From positions 5,492 to 31,874 of IMG/VR virus record IMGVR_UViG_3300030450_002477: a stretch of DNA of 26,383 nucleotides, one strand, 5' to 3'. Below are positions 19,373 to 25,951 of this stretch, in pieces. Position 1 is the first letter of the stretch, and each line of letters starts with the position of its first letter. The stretch is from a virus. The translations under genes were made by a program, and so were the position numbers. The notes under the pieces are model-generated. The model was not told where the DNA came from, did no database searches, and saw nothing but the letters and a program-made list of their open reading frames with translations.

Positions 19373-21556
19373 TTATGCCACCAGTTCAACAAATTTCTTA
19401 GTTATTATTTTATTTTGCTTCTTGCTCTTGAACATCTTTCTAAATGCCTTAGCAACGTCACGTTTAGCAGCATCCTCTTTGACTTCCATTTCATCATTTG
19501 CATTTAGGTTGTTGTTTGGTATTCCGAACCAACAATCAAATGCCTTAGTTGAAAAGGATACACATCCATTTTTCCTAACTTCATTTGACATATCATCAAC
19601 AGACTCAAATGCTTCATGTGCATACCAGTTGAACATTGATCTTAGTTCACCTCTTTGAAGTAACCTAAAGGATATGTAGGAACTGCTAGGAATATCTGCC
19701 CTAACTGCTTCAATCAATTTGGTTGTGAAGTTAGTTCTATGACCACCTTCAGATACAAAAGTTTGAGATCCTTTTCTTATGATAGCATTAGAAGGGATGC
19801 ACCACTGACCTTGCTTACTCTCACCAAAATAAGATTCTCCTCTCATTCTATTATATGAAGGTGAATTTGACTCACCATCAGTAAGAAATACACAGTGGCA
19901 TTTTTGAACTCCTGTTCTTTTAGTAAGTGCCTTGACTACTTGTCCACTTGCTATGATTGCTTCATTTAGTGGGGTTCCTGATAAACCTAAACCACTGGGG
20001 TGACCTATGTAATAGTTTTGGAATGAATCAACCAGTCTCCAGATATTCAATAGTTGCTCATCAAACTCTCTAGTCTTTGATGTATGAGTGAATAGATTGA
20101 TAAGTCTAAAAGTCTTATCAAATGTAAAGTCACCATCTACCCATCCCTTCTTAGTAATAGTTGAATTTTGGAAGTCATCAGGGTCTTGATCTAAACCAAC
20201 TTGCCATGCACAGTCACTAAAAGCATATACTTCAAATGGTATTTGTACTTTTCTACAGAACCAAATTAGTTGATATAATTGCTTTATAGTATTCATCATT
20301 TCATACTGCATAGATCCAGACCAGTCAAGCATGAATACTAAACCATGACTCTTACTATCAGGAATAGTTGTTACTTTCTTGAATACATCTTCATTGTATT
20401 TGTAAGTATGCAACTTAGTCATATCTAAGGAACCAGTTCTTGCTGTTGTTGCTCTTGCATATCCATCAGCAGATTTCTTCATTTCAAACTCTTTTACTAG
20501 AGCATTTACATCCTTATTAGATGATTTCTTGAAATCTTTGAATGATTGCTTACTATTCTCAATAGCATCAGCAATATGACCATAATAATTATAATTATTA
20601 TTGTCTGACTGTATTTCTGCTTGCTCTTTATCCTTATGAGAATAGTATTCATTACACACCCTATGAACTACATCAAATGGAATGATTGCCTTATCTAAAT
20701 CTAACTCTGGTATAGTAATATATGTGAGTTCTCTTGCTTCATCATCATTCAATCCTTCAACATTTCTATCAAATGATCTCTGAGTGGATGATTGCTCAAT
20801 ATCTCCTCTTGAAGGTGATGTTCCACCAGATAATTCCTCAAGTAATTCCTCATCAGTCATTTCATCAGGTGTTTTTGGTGTACCTTTACCCTGTACCTCT
20901 TCCTCACCATCATCTGACTCTGAATTACCACCACCACTCTCTTTTAGATCAGGTGCCTTATACTCTTCCTCTTGCTGTTGCTGTTGTTGCTTTTGCTCTT
21001 CTCTTCTCTGCTTTTCTATTTCAAATAGTTTCTTAGATAGTTGTAAAACTTCCTCAAATGTCTCTGCTTTTGTTATATCTGTTATAATATCGTTTTCAAC
21101 ATCATCAAAATCAAGGTCAAGGAAGGTTCCTATCTTGAAGTATAGATTGATCTTATCAATTAGTGAGAAAGCATTATAATCCTCGTCTTTCAACTCAAAG
21201 AAATCAGTATCATTCAATTCTCTATAAGCATTGAAGAAATCCTTATTCAAACCTGCAAATTTCTTCTTCATTAGTCTCTCAATTCTAGCATCCTCAACCA
21301 CATTTACATAATCCATTGGCACTTCACTATACTCTTCTTCTATCTTCCAATTTCTTGCAGGTGTGTATAGTGCATGACCAACCTCGTGACCAACTAACAT
21401 ATCATAAACATGCCTACTCGCTTGCCACATTGGTAGAACCAAAACCCTACGCTCTACATCAAATGATGCAGTATCAACCTTTTTATGCTCAACAATAAGG
21501 TTCTCTGTTGCTAGTAGTCTTGCTAAGTTACCTTTGATCTCAATGTTTACTGTCAT
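19373..21556 (-). CDS. Metalloprotease-like / VWA-domain protein (CobT-like), 727 aa
   Basis: N-terminal zinc motif HEVGH (57-61) with the later VVEDARIE (86-93), a combination seen in CobT-like and related VWA-peptidase proteins. Residues about 180-270 are a low-complexity linker: a Gln run, then acidic and Ser/Gly. The C-terminal half holds a VWA domain with MIDAS DWSGSM (411-416) and later LTDGES. VWA proteins of this type partner MoxR/CobS ATPases, and the CobS-like gene is directly downstream. In cyanophages the pair is sometimes annotated as a peptidase or CobT. The job could be metal chelation, protein remodelling or proteolysis; sequence alone does not decide. It starts at ATG 21556 after -10 TATAAT 21580-21585. 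Confidence 0.85.
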   Translation of the reverse strand: MTVNIEIKGNLARLLATENLIVEHKKVDTASFDVERRVLVLPMWQASRHVYDMLVGHEVGHALYTPARNWKIEEEYSEVPMDYVNVVEDARIERLMKKKFAGLNKDFFNAYRELNDTDFFELKDEDYNAFSLIDKINLYFKIGTFLDLDFDDVENDIITDITKAETFEEVLQLSKKLFEIEKQRREEQKQQQQQQEEEYKAPDLKESGGGNSESDDGEEEVQGKGTPKTPDEMTDEELLEELSGGTSPSRGDIEQSSTQRSFDRNVEGLNDDEARELTYITIPELDLDKAIIPFDVVHRVCNEYYSHKDKEQAEIQSDNNNYNYYGHIADAIENSKQSFKDFKKSSNKDVNALVKEFEMKKSADGYARATTARTGSLDMTKLHTYKYNEDVFKKVTTIPDSKSHGLVFMLDWSGSMQYEMMNTIKQLYQLIWFCRKVQIPFEVYAFSDCAWQVGLDQDPDDFQNSTITKKGWVDGDFTFDKTFRLINLFTHTSKTREFDEQLLNIWRLVDSFQNYYIGHPSGLGLSGTPLNEAIIASGQVVKALTKRTGVQKCHCVFLTDGESNSPSYNRMRGESYFGESKQGQWCIPSNAIIRKGSQTFVSEGGHRTNFTTKLIEAVRADIPSSSYISFRLLQRGELRSMFNWYAHEAFESVDDMSNEVRKNGCVSFSTKAFDCWFGIPNNNLNANDEMEVKEDAAKRDVAKAFRKMFKSKKQNKIITKKFVELVA

Positions 21557-21579
21557 GCTAATCTCGTTTGTATATCCTT

Positions 21580-21585
21580 ATTATA
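21580..21585 (-). promoter_or_regulatory. -10 element TATAAT
   Basis: TATAAT on the minus strand, 23 bases before ATG 21556. No consensus -35; the dyad begins 30 bases upstream. Confidence 0.5.
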
Positions 21586-21588
21586 CAT

Positions 21589-21615
21589 AAAAAAATCGCC
21601 CTGTGAAGAGCGATT
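21589..21615 (-). terminator. Intrinsic terminator
   Basis: Minus-strand AATCGC, loop, GCGATT and then a run of T (seven in all). The stem is 6 bp with possible additional inner pairs. Ends the 22560-21635 unit. Confidence 0.75.
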
Positions 21616-21637
21616 GTGCCACTTATTCAACTGGTCA
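21615..21637 (-). promoter_or_regulatory. Recurrent intergenic dyad, copy 8
   Basis: Minus-strand ACCAGTT, centre GAATA, AGTGGCACA. The TGA stop of the 137-residue gene (21635-21637) forms its first bases; the terminator stem follows immediately. Confidence 0.55.
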
Positions 21638-22048
21638 GTATGTTTTGACTTCTGGTGAGTAGTCGAGGATTCCTGAGATTCTCTTTTCAAGCGTGTGAGA
21701 AACATGTTTCTTGCTTTTCTCGCTTGCCTCATCTTCTGAGGTTTCAAGGTTCGCTTTGCATCCTTTCCTGAGTTGTGCATCCAATTTGGTGTATTCATGG
21801 GGTTCTAATCTCCTTACAGGCACTACTGACGATACTACCACATTTATATCTCTATGAGGAAGTTCACTTGTGCCAGTTCCACAACCTGTACACACAGTCA
21901 TGTGTTCTCCTGACTCAAAGGATATAATACCATAGTCAGGGTCACCAAACCCAAATTCAACAGGATCCCCAACTTTGAAATCTCCACCCTTCCATTGACT
22001 TTTATAGTCATTACCATAATTCTCAGGAAGTTGTCGAGTTACAGGCAT
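21635..22048 (-). CDS. Hypothetical protein, 137 aa
   Basis: Begins MPVTRQLPENYGNDYKSQWK, then GDFKVGDPVEFGFGDPDYGI, a beta-strand pattern with KVGDPVEF like the entry into a small beta-barrel (KOW/SH3-like). CTGCGTG (residues 53-59) is a Cys pair CxxC. From about residue 85 the chain is charged and helical, rich in Lys and Glu. No known family. It starts inside the stop of the VOC gene (TGATG), with GGAGACGC as ribosome site. The two form one unit. Confidence 0.68.
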   Translation of the reverse strand: MPVTRQLPENYGNDYKSQWKGGDFKVGDPVEFGFGDPDYGIISFESGEHMTVCTGCGTGTSELPHRDINVVVSSVVPVRRLEPHEYTKLDAQLRKGCKANLETSEDEASEKSKKHVSHTLEKRISGILDYSPEVKTY

Positions 22049-22560
22049 CAGCGTCTCCTAATTTGATCTAGTTTCTGGGCATGTATCTCATCAGGATACG
22101 AGTAGTATTTGAACTCTATCCAATTATCCCATGGATCTTTGATAGTAGTTCTATGACACCTTACATTTTGTCCATGAAGGTGTGCTTCCTCTGGTCTAAT
22201 CTTTTTAGGGATTAGAAAATTGTATTTAGAGTCAATTACATTGATCTCTTGATGACTTATACAATGGTTCACAACTTCAAAATACTCTTCCTTATCAAGG
22301 AATACTAAACCATTATGTCTAGGTAACCTTGAGTTAGGTTGAGGGATTGAAGTTTCTCCTTGCAAGACACTGATATGGTGACCTGCTAGTGAGAATATAA
22401 ATCCTAAGTTGTGACTACCATCCTCAACATTTATAGCAAACCTCTGACAGAACAAGCATCCTAATATGTCACAATACCATCTGATACCTTCCTCAATGTC
22501 AGGTATCGTAAATGCCATGTGCCAAAGAGTTTTGGTGTTCTTGTCTGAAAGAATGGTCAT
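22048..22560 (-). CDS. VOC-fold (glyoxalase/dioxygenase-like) protein, 170 aa
   Basis: Begins a typical VOC module with LWHMAFTIPDIEEGIRWYCD: His14 is the likely first metal ligand, and the second module ends NWIEFKYY with Glu149 as the likely last. HNGLVF in the middle gives the start of the second beta-alpha-beta-beta-beta unit and another His. VOC proteins bind a divalent metal and catalyse isomerisation, ring cleavage, thiol transfer or drug binding; the substrate cannot be named. The -10 TATAAT on this strand (22571-22576) lies only 10 bases before ATG, so the transcript may be nearly leaderless. It is co-transcribed with the 137-residue gene. Confidence 0.8.
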   Translation of the reverse strand: MTILSDKNTKTLWHMAFTIPDIEEGIRWYCDILGCLFCQRFAINVEDGSHNLGFIFSLAGHHISVLQGETSIPQPNSRLPRHNGLVFLDKEEYFEVVNHCISHQEINVIDSKYNFLIPKKIRPEEAHLHGQNVRCHRTTIKDPWDNWIEFKYYSYPDEIHAQKLDQIRRR

Positions 22561-22562
22561 GC

Positions 22563-22576
22563 TATAATATATTATA
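22563..22576. promoter_or_regulatory. Shared palindromic -10 of a divergent promoter
   Basis: TATAATATATTATA is a perfect 14-base palindrome offering TATAAT on both strands between the VOC gene (leftward) and the kdsB-like gene (rightward). No -35 consensus either way. Rightward leader would be about 16 bases, without Shine-Dalgarno. Confidence 0.55.
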
Positions 22577-22590
22577 CCATAATTTATGAT

Positions 22591-23301
22591 ATGTACAAAA
22601 ATAAAATTGTCACATGTATCATTCCATCAAGATTGTCTTCTAGTAGGTTTCCAAACAAACCTCTTGCTAAGATCAATGGTCGAGAAATGGTTCTTAGGGT
22701 TGCTGATATAGCAAAAGAGTCCAAACACCTTGACATGGTAATGGTTGCCACTCCAGATGATTCTATTGCTAAATTAGCAGACTCTAATGGTATCCCTGCA
22801 TACATCACAAGTGAACACTACACCTGTACTCATAGAGTTGCAGAGGTGTCACAATATATGAAATCAGATTACATATTCAATTTACAGGGTGATGAACCAC
22901 TCACCAAACCTGAGTGGATAGACCAAATGATTGAGTATGGAATTGACAATGAATATGATGTGGTGCAGAGTTCAAGAAAATTAGAGGATGGTGAAATTGA
23001 GGATGATGATGTAGTGAAGATGATTGAAAATAATGGTAAAGTTATTCACATGCAACGTAAACCTGACGTAATATGTAATAATATAACTGTTCAATTAGGA
23101 TTGTATTTGTACTCAATAAAAGCAATAAGAGACTTTCCTAATCTTGACATGACATTTGTAAAGTATTGGAAGGGATTAGATACAATAGGTTTCTGTGGTA
23201 AATATGATGTAATGCCATACGATCTAAAGTGTGGTAAAATAAGAGCAGTTGATAGACTGCATCACATAAAAGAAGTAGAATGGTCTTTACAGAACCAATA
23301 G
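22591..23301 (+). CDS. kdsB: 3-deoxy-manno-octulosonate cytidylyltransferase-like (CMP-KDO synthetase), 236 aa
   Basis: KdsB makes CMP-KDO from KDO and CTP for lipopolysaccharide or capsule. The nucleotide-binding start CIIPSRLSSSRFPNKPLAKI (9-28) matches the PARxxSxRxPxKPL signature. LQGDEPL (about 98-104) carries the catalytic Asp, and HRVAEV precedes it. The length is slightly below the bacterial 240-250. Related cytidylyltransferases for other acidic sugars are possible. The stop overlaps the start of a GmhA-like gene by 22 bases, indicating an operon for activated sugars. No Shine-Dalgarno is visible. Confidence 0.85.
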   Translation: MYKNKIVTCIIPSRLSSSRFPNKPLAKINGREMVLRVADIAKESKHLDMVMVATPDDSIAKLADSNGIPAYITSEHYTCTHRVAEVSQYMKSDYIFNLQGDEPLTKPEWIDQMIEYGIDNEYDVVQSSRKLEDGEIEDDDVVKMIENNGKVIHMQRKPDVICNNITVQLGLYLYSIKAIRDFPNLDMTFVKYWKGLDTIGFCGKYDVMPYDLKCGKIRAVDRLHHIKEVEWSLQNQ

Positions 23302-23732
23302 GATTTGAAGAAGGAGTGAAATTGTTTGCAGCAGCAAACAAAATAGCACTCATAGGTACTGGTGGTAATCTTGCTATTGCTCAACACATGGCAAGTGACA
23401 TATACCGTCATACTGATAAATTCTGCTTTGCACCTGATAGTGTAAACCTAACAGCATTAGGTGGTGACCACGATTGGAAGGAACCATGGATAGATTATGC
23501 CGAGCATACTGCTGATCTTATTATTGCTATTACATGCAGAACGAACTCACACCTAGTAAAAGTATTAGAACAAATAAACACGAAGGTTTTACTTATAGCA
23601 CCAAGTCAAGACGAATATTTACCTACTATTGTAATTGATGACGAATATTACCATGAATTTGAAATACGAGCATTATGGACAATCTATATGCTCATGCACT
23701 ATAATGGAGTTGAACTCCCCAAATTGCCATGA
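23280..23732 (+). CDS. Phosphoheptose-isomerase-like SIS-domain protein, 150 aa
   Basis: IALIGTGGNLAIAQHMASDI (about 22-41) corresponds to the GmhA signature GNGGSAADAQHFAAEL, the sugar-phosphate loop of the SIS fold. LTALGGD (about 59-65) and LIIAITCRTNS (81-91) are further SIS core elements, though the usual G-x-SGNS is altered. It is shorter than GmhA (about 190 residues), so the N-terminal helices are reduced. GmhA turns sedoheptulose-7-phosphate into D-glycero-D-manno-heptose-7-phosphate, the first step to activated heptose. The overlap with the kdsB-like gene supports a shared glycan pathway. It could also be a non-catalytic binding domain. Confidence 0.75.
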   Translation: MVFTEPIGFEEGVKLFAAANKIALIGTGGNLAIAQHMASDIYRHTDKFCFAPDSVNLTALGGDHDWKEPWIDYAEHTADLIIAITCRTNSHLVKVLEQINTKVLLIAPSQDEYLPTIVIDDEYYHEFEIRALWTIYMLMHYNGVELPKLP

Positions 23733-24001
23733 AACTTCTCTTGTTAGTGTTAGCACTAACACCAATGCCAGTTCATGCTCATAAATTATCTGACCATGGA
23801 TTCCATTGTGAGAAGGTCATTTACAGAGCATGTAAATACAATGCAGAATGGAGTCACATATCAAAGTACACACCTAATTGTGATAAGTCACAATTTAGAA
23901 GCAACAATCCTCAAAGGATAGTTGAATCGTGTACCTGTACTGGAATGAACAATCACACCCATGACTACCTCACTGAACCTCTTGCCAACAAAACGAAGTA
24001 A
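23729..24001 (+). CDS. Putative exported Cys-rich small protein, 90 aa
   Basis: Residues 1-17 are a signal peptide (MKLLLLVLALTPMPVHA), with probable cleavage after VHA. The mature part has five cysteines (27, 35, 51, 68, 70) and many His and polar residues, consistent with a disulphide-bonded periplasmic or outer-face protein. It overlaps the SIS gene by ATGA and the DUF3310 gene by 41 bases. No family is recognised. Export from an infected cell would fit an envelope change or superinfection role, by inference. Confidence 0.7.
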   Translation: MKLLLLVLALTPMPVHAHKLSDHGFHCEKVIYRACKYNAEWSHISKYTPNCDKSQFRSNNPQRIVESCTCTGMNNHTHDYLTEPLANKTK

Positions 24002-24215
24002 AACATCAAATGACATCGGACCACAATATTATAAACGTGGTAAGATACAAGTATGGGATTTCATAAGAGATCAAGGACTAGATTTCCATCTCGGCAACGT
24101 AGTAAAATATGTCTGTCGTGCAGGTCATAAGGATGACGACATCGCTGACCTAAAAAAAGCAATTCACTATCTTCAAAATGAACTCGAATACAGACAAAAT
24201 TCCACCTCTAGTTGA
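23961..24215 (+). CDS. DUF3310 / SaV-like protein, 84 aa
   Basis: The segment from YYKRGKIQVWDFIRDQGL to NVVKYVCRAGHKDDDIADLK and KAIHYLQNEL is the complete DUF3310 pattern, common in phages and sometimes loosely called nucleotide kinase. The N-terminal 20 residues, encoded over the previous gene's end, are variable. Activity is not established for this family. It overlaps the neighbours on both sides (41 and 38 bases), showing strong packing of this operon. Confidence 0.88.
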   Translation: MTTSLNLLPTKRSKTSNDIGPQYYKRGKIQVWDFIRDQGLDFHLGNVVKYVCRAGHKDDDIADLKKAIHYLQNELEYRQNSTSS

Positions 24216-24594
24216 AAAATATGATGATGTCACTGAACACCGTAAGGACATCTATTGTATTGATATAGATGGAACACTAACTGAACCACACGAAGGTACA
24301 CCATGGGAAGCAGTTCCTAGACCTAAACGTATAGAATATGTAAACGAGTTATACGATGAAGGTGCTACAATATACCTTGCAACAGCACGAGGATTCATTC
24401 GCAGCACAGCAATGCACGGAAATGATATAACATCAGCACAAAAAGAAGCAGATAAGTATTGTAGAGAACGAACAGAAGCACAACTGAAAAAATGGGGTGT
24501 GAAGTACCATGCTCTGTTCTTTGGTAAACCTAGAGCAGCAATATACGTTGATGATCGTGGTGTGAACGATAAGGACTTTTTTCCTGAGTCCTAG
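24178..24594 (+). CDS. HAD-like phosphatase, 138 aa
   Basis: Motif I DIDGTLTE (29-36), motif II region LATARG (about 67-72), a Lys in EAQLKKWG (about 102), and YVDDRGVND (about 122-130) as motif IV. This is the minimal HAD order with no cap domain. Small phage HADs of this type may act as sugar- or nucleotide-phosphate phosphatases. Next to kdsB-like and gmhA-like genes, a KdsC- or GmhB-like step would make sense, but the sequence is not typical of either. Its last 65 bases overlap the end of the leftward 327-residue gene. Confidence 0.82.
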   Translation: MNSNTDKIPPLVEKYDDVTEHRKDIYCIDIDGTLTEPHEGTPWEAVPRPKRIEYVNELYDEGATIYLATARGFIRSTAMHGNDITSAQKEADKYCRERTEAQLKKWGVKYHALFFGKPRAAIYVDDRGVNDKDFFPES

Positions 24595-25513
24595 TTACTA
24601 ACCACTCATAAGCACGTTGATACTCAGGATCATAGACGAACTTTTGATTATATTCTAAAAAACCTTTATCAATTAGATCTTCATATAACTGTGCTGGGCT
24701 CTTGAGTACATCAAGTCCTAGCATTTTTATAGTAAGATAACGTCTTACATCTTCACCTATAAGCATCCAGTCCCTAGTCCACCGAAAGAACTCTTTCTGG
24801 TTATCATTCAAATAATCATATCCCCACTTCAAATAGTTCAGGACCAGGGAAGACTCCCGTTCCATCTCATCTCTTTTCTTAGTTCTATACTGCTCTATCT
24901 TATCATAAACATGCACAGTCTTACTAAGAAACTCTGCATAGTAAATGTCTGTACCTGGCCAAGGAATGTAGATGTGCTGGTGCTCCAGGAATGCTTTTGA
25001 TAATATAAACTGTCTTGTTACAGGATCATTCATCTGGATAAACTTACTACCAGCAGGTAATTTCAGTTTATCCCAGTTCTTCCATATATCACACGAACGC
25101 CAAGGAAGAAAAAATGTAATTGGTGCTGGTGCTGCATCAATTACCTGCTGGACTGACTCGTATTCATCCTCTCTTATTGTAACTTGATCGTCTCTTGGTA
25201 AGAAGAACAAACTTCCCTCAGGAGTAGACACTCCTTGGGAAGCGACTCGTCCGAGATCCCACAAAAATGGACAAGTGCCGTAATAAGCAGTTTGATTACT
25301 AAATCTTCCATTGTTTATCTTGTTAGCATGGTGTTCTGACCAAACATAAGTCTTGTCACTATCGAAACATTCACGTTTAGTGTACATGTGGTCATAACGA
25401 CCAATAGCTTCTCGACATACTCCTGGTATTATACCAAACAAAAAAGAGGTATCTGAGGATAACCCCAAATACCTACACATGCTGTGATGCCATTTATCAG
25501 ATTGGTGTGCCAT
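24530..25513 (-). CDS. Unrecognised protein, possibly glycan-related, 327 aa
   Basis: No diagnostic motif found. The sequence is aromatic-rich and cytoplasmic, starting MAHQSDKWHHSMCRYLGLSS. It includes GSLFFLPRDDQ and ITFFLPWRSCDIWKNWDKLK, strand-loop patterns that recall glycosyltransferase-B type or capsule-associated proteins, then a helical C-terminal half ending RSHHDHQRILLL. The resemblance is weak and I give no function. Start ATG 25513 lies 18 bases after the 134-residue gene, without Shine-Dalgarno. It overlaps the HAD gene tail to tail by 65 bases. Confidence 0.7.
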   Translation of the reverse strand: MAHQSDKWHHSMCRYLGLSSDTSFLFGIIPGVCREAIGRYDHMYTKRECFDSDKTYVWSEHHANKINNGRFSNQTAYYGTCPFLWDLGRVASQGVSTPEGSLFFLPRDDQVTIREDEYESVQQVIDAAPAPITFFLPWRSCDIWKNWDKLKLPAGSKFIQMNDPVTRQFILSKAFLEHQHIYIPWPGTDIYYAEFLSKTVHVYDKIEQYRTKKRDEMERESSLVLNYLKWGYDYLNDNQKEFFRWTRDWMLIGEDVRRYLTIKMLGLDVLKSPAQLYEDLIDKGFLEYNQKFVYDPEYQRAYEWLVTRTQEKSPYRSHHDHQRILLL

Positions 25514-25531
25514 AATAAAGAAGAGGATGCT

Positions 25532-25936
25532 TTATGCCATTCCTCCACCCCATTGCTTATCTACACCATCAGTTGTTGTTCTATAATATCCAACATGTTC
25601 TGTCTTCTCTATTAGAATAGCATCAACTTCATCATCAGTTATAACACCTTTCTCTAGTAGTAACTGTACTAAACCTTCAGTCGATACCTCGATTGAGTCA
25701 GTATAGTATGGTGTCCATAATGTATGATGACTATATTCAGCAACAGTGCCATAGTCACCGTTGACTGCCTTAGTGTATAATGTTCTTGAATGTTCTACAA
25801 CATCAGTTGGTGAACATGTATATGGTAGCCACTGTTCATCAAGAGGAGCAAAATCAACCTCAAGGTCGATCATATTCTTCTCAGGATTTGCCCACTTAGG
25901 ATTCCTAGCAGCAGCGATTTCGTAATTAGTTGCCAT
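25532..25936 (-). CDS. Hypothetical protein, possibly virion-associated, 134 aa
   Basis: Begins MATNYEIAAARNPKWANPEK. The opening with RNPKWxxxEKxxIxxEVxF, and the later segment about a Tyr-rich SHHTLWTPYYTDSIE, are reminiscent of small proteins encoded beside tail-fibre genes in cyanophages, perhaps fibre-associated or assembly factors. C-terminal Gly-rich WGGGMA. Shine-Dalgarno GGAGG, 9 bases upstream of ATG. It follows the Gly/Asn-repeat protein by 15 bases, so it should share its late expression. Confidence 0.7.
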   Translation of the reverse strand: MATNYEIAAARNPKWANPEKNMIDLEVDFAPLDEQWLPYTCSPTDVVEHSRTLYTKAVNGDYGTVAEYSHHTLWTPYYTDSIEVSTEGLVQLLLEKGVITDDEVDAILIEKTEHVGYYRTTTDGVDKQWGGGMA

Positions 25937-25951
25937 TGTTTGTTTCCTCCG

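Noticed and set aside
20734-21179. Long plus-strand frames opposite the VWA gene
   Set aside because: Ser/His/Pro-rich shadows of the Gln/acidic linker on the other strand, with no ribosome site.
21553-21798. 81-residue minus-strand frame ahead of the VWA gene
   Set aside because: Runs through the terminator and dyad and lies out of frame in the 137-residue gene.
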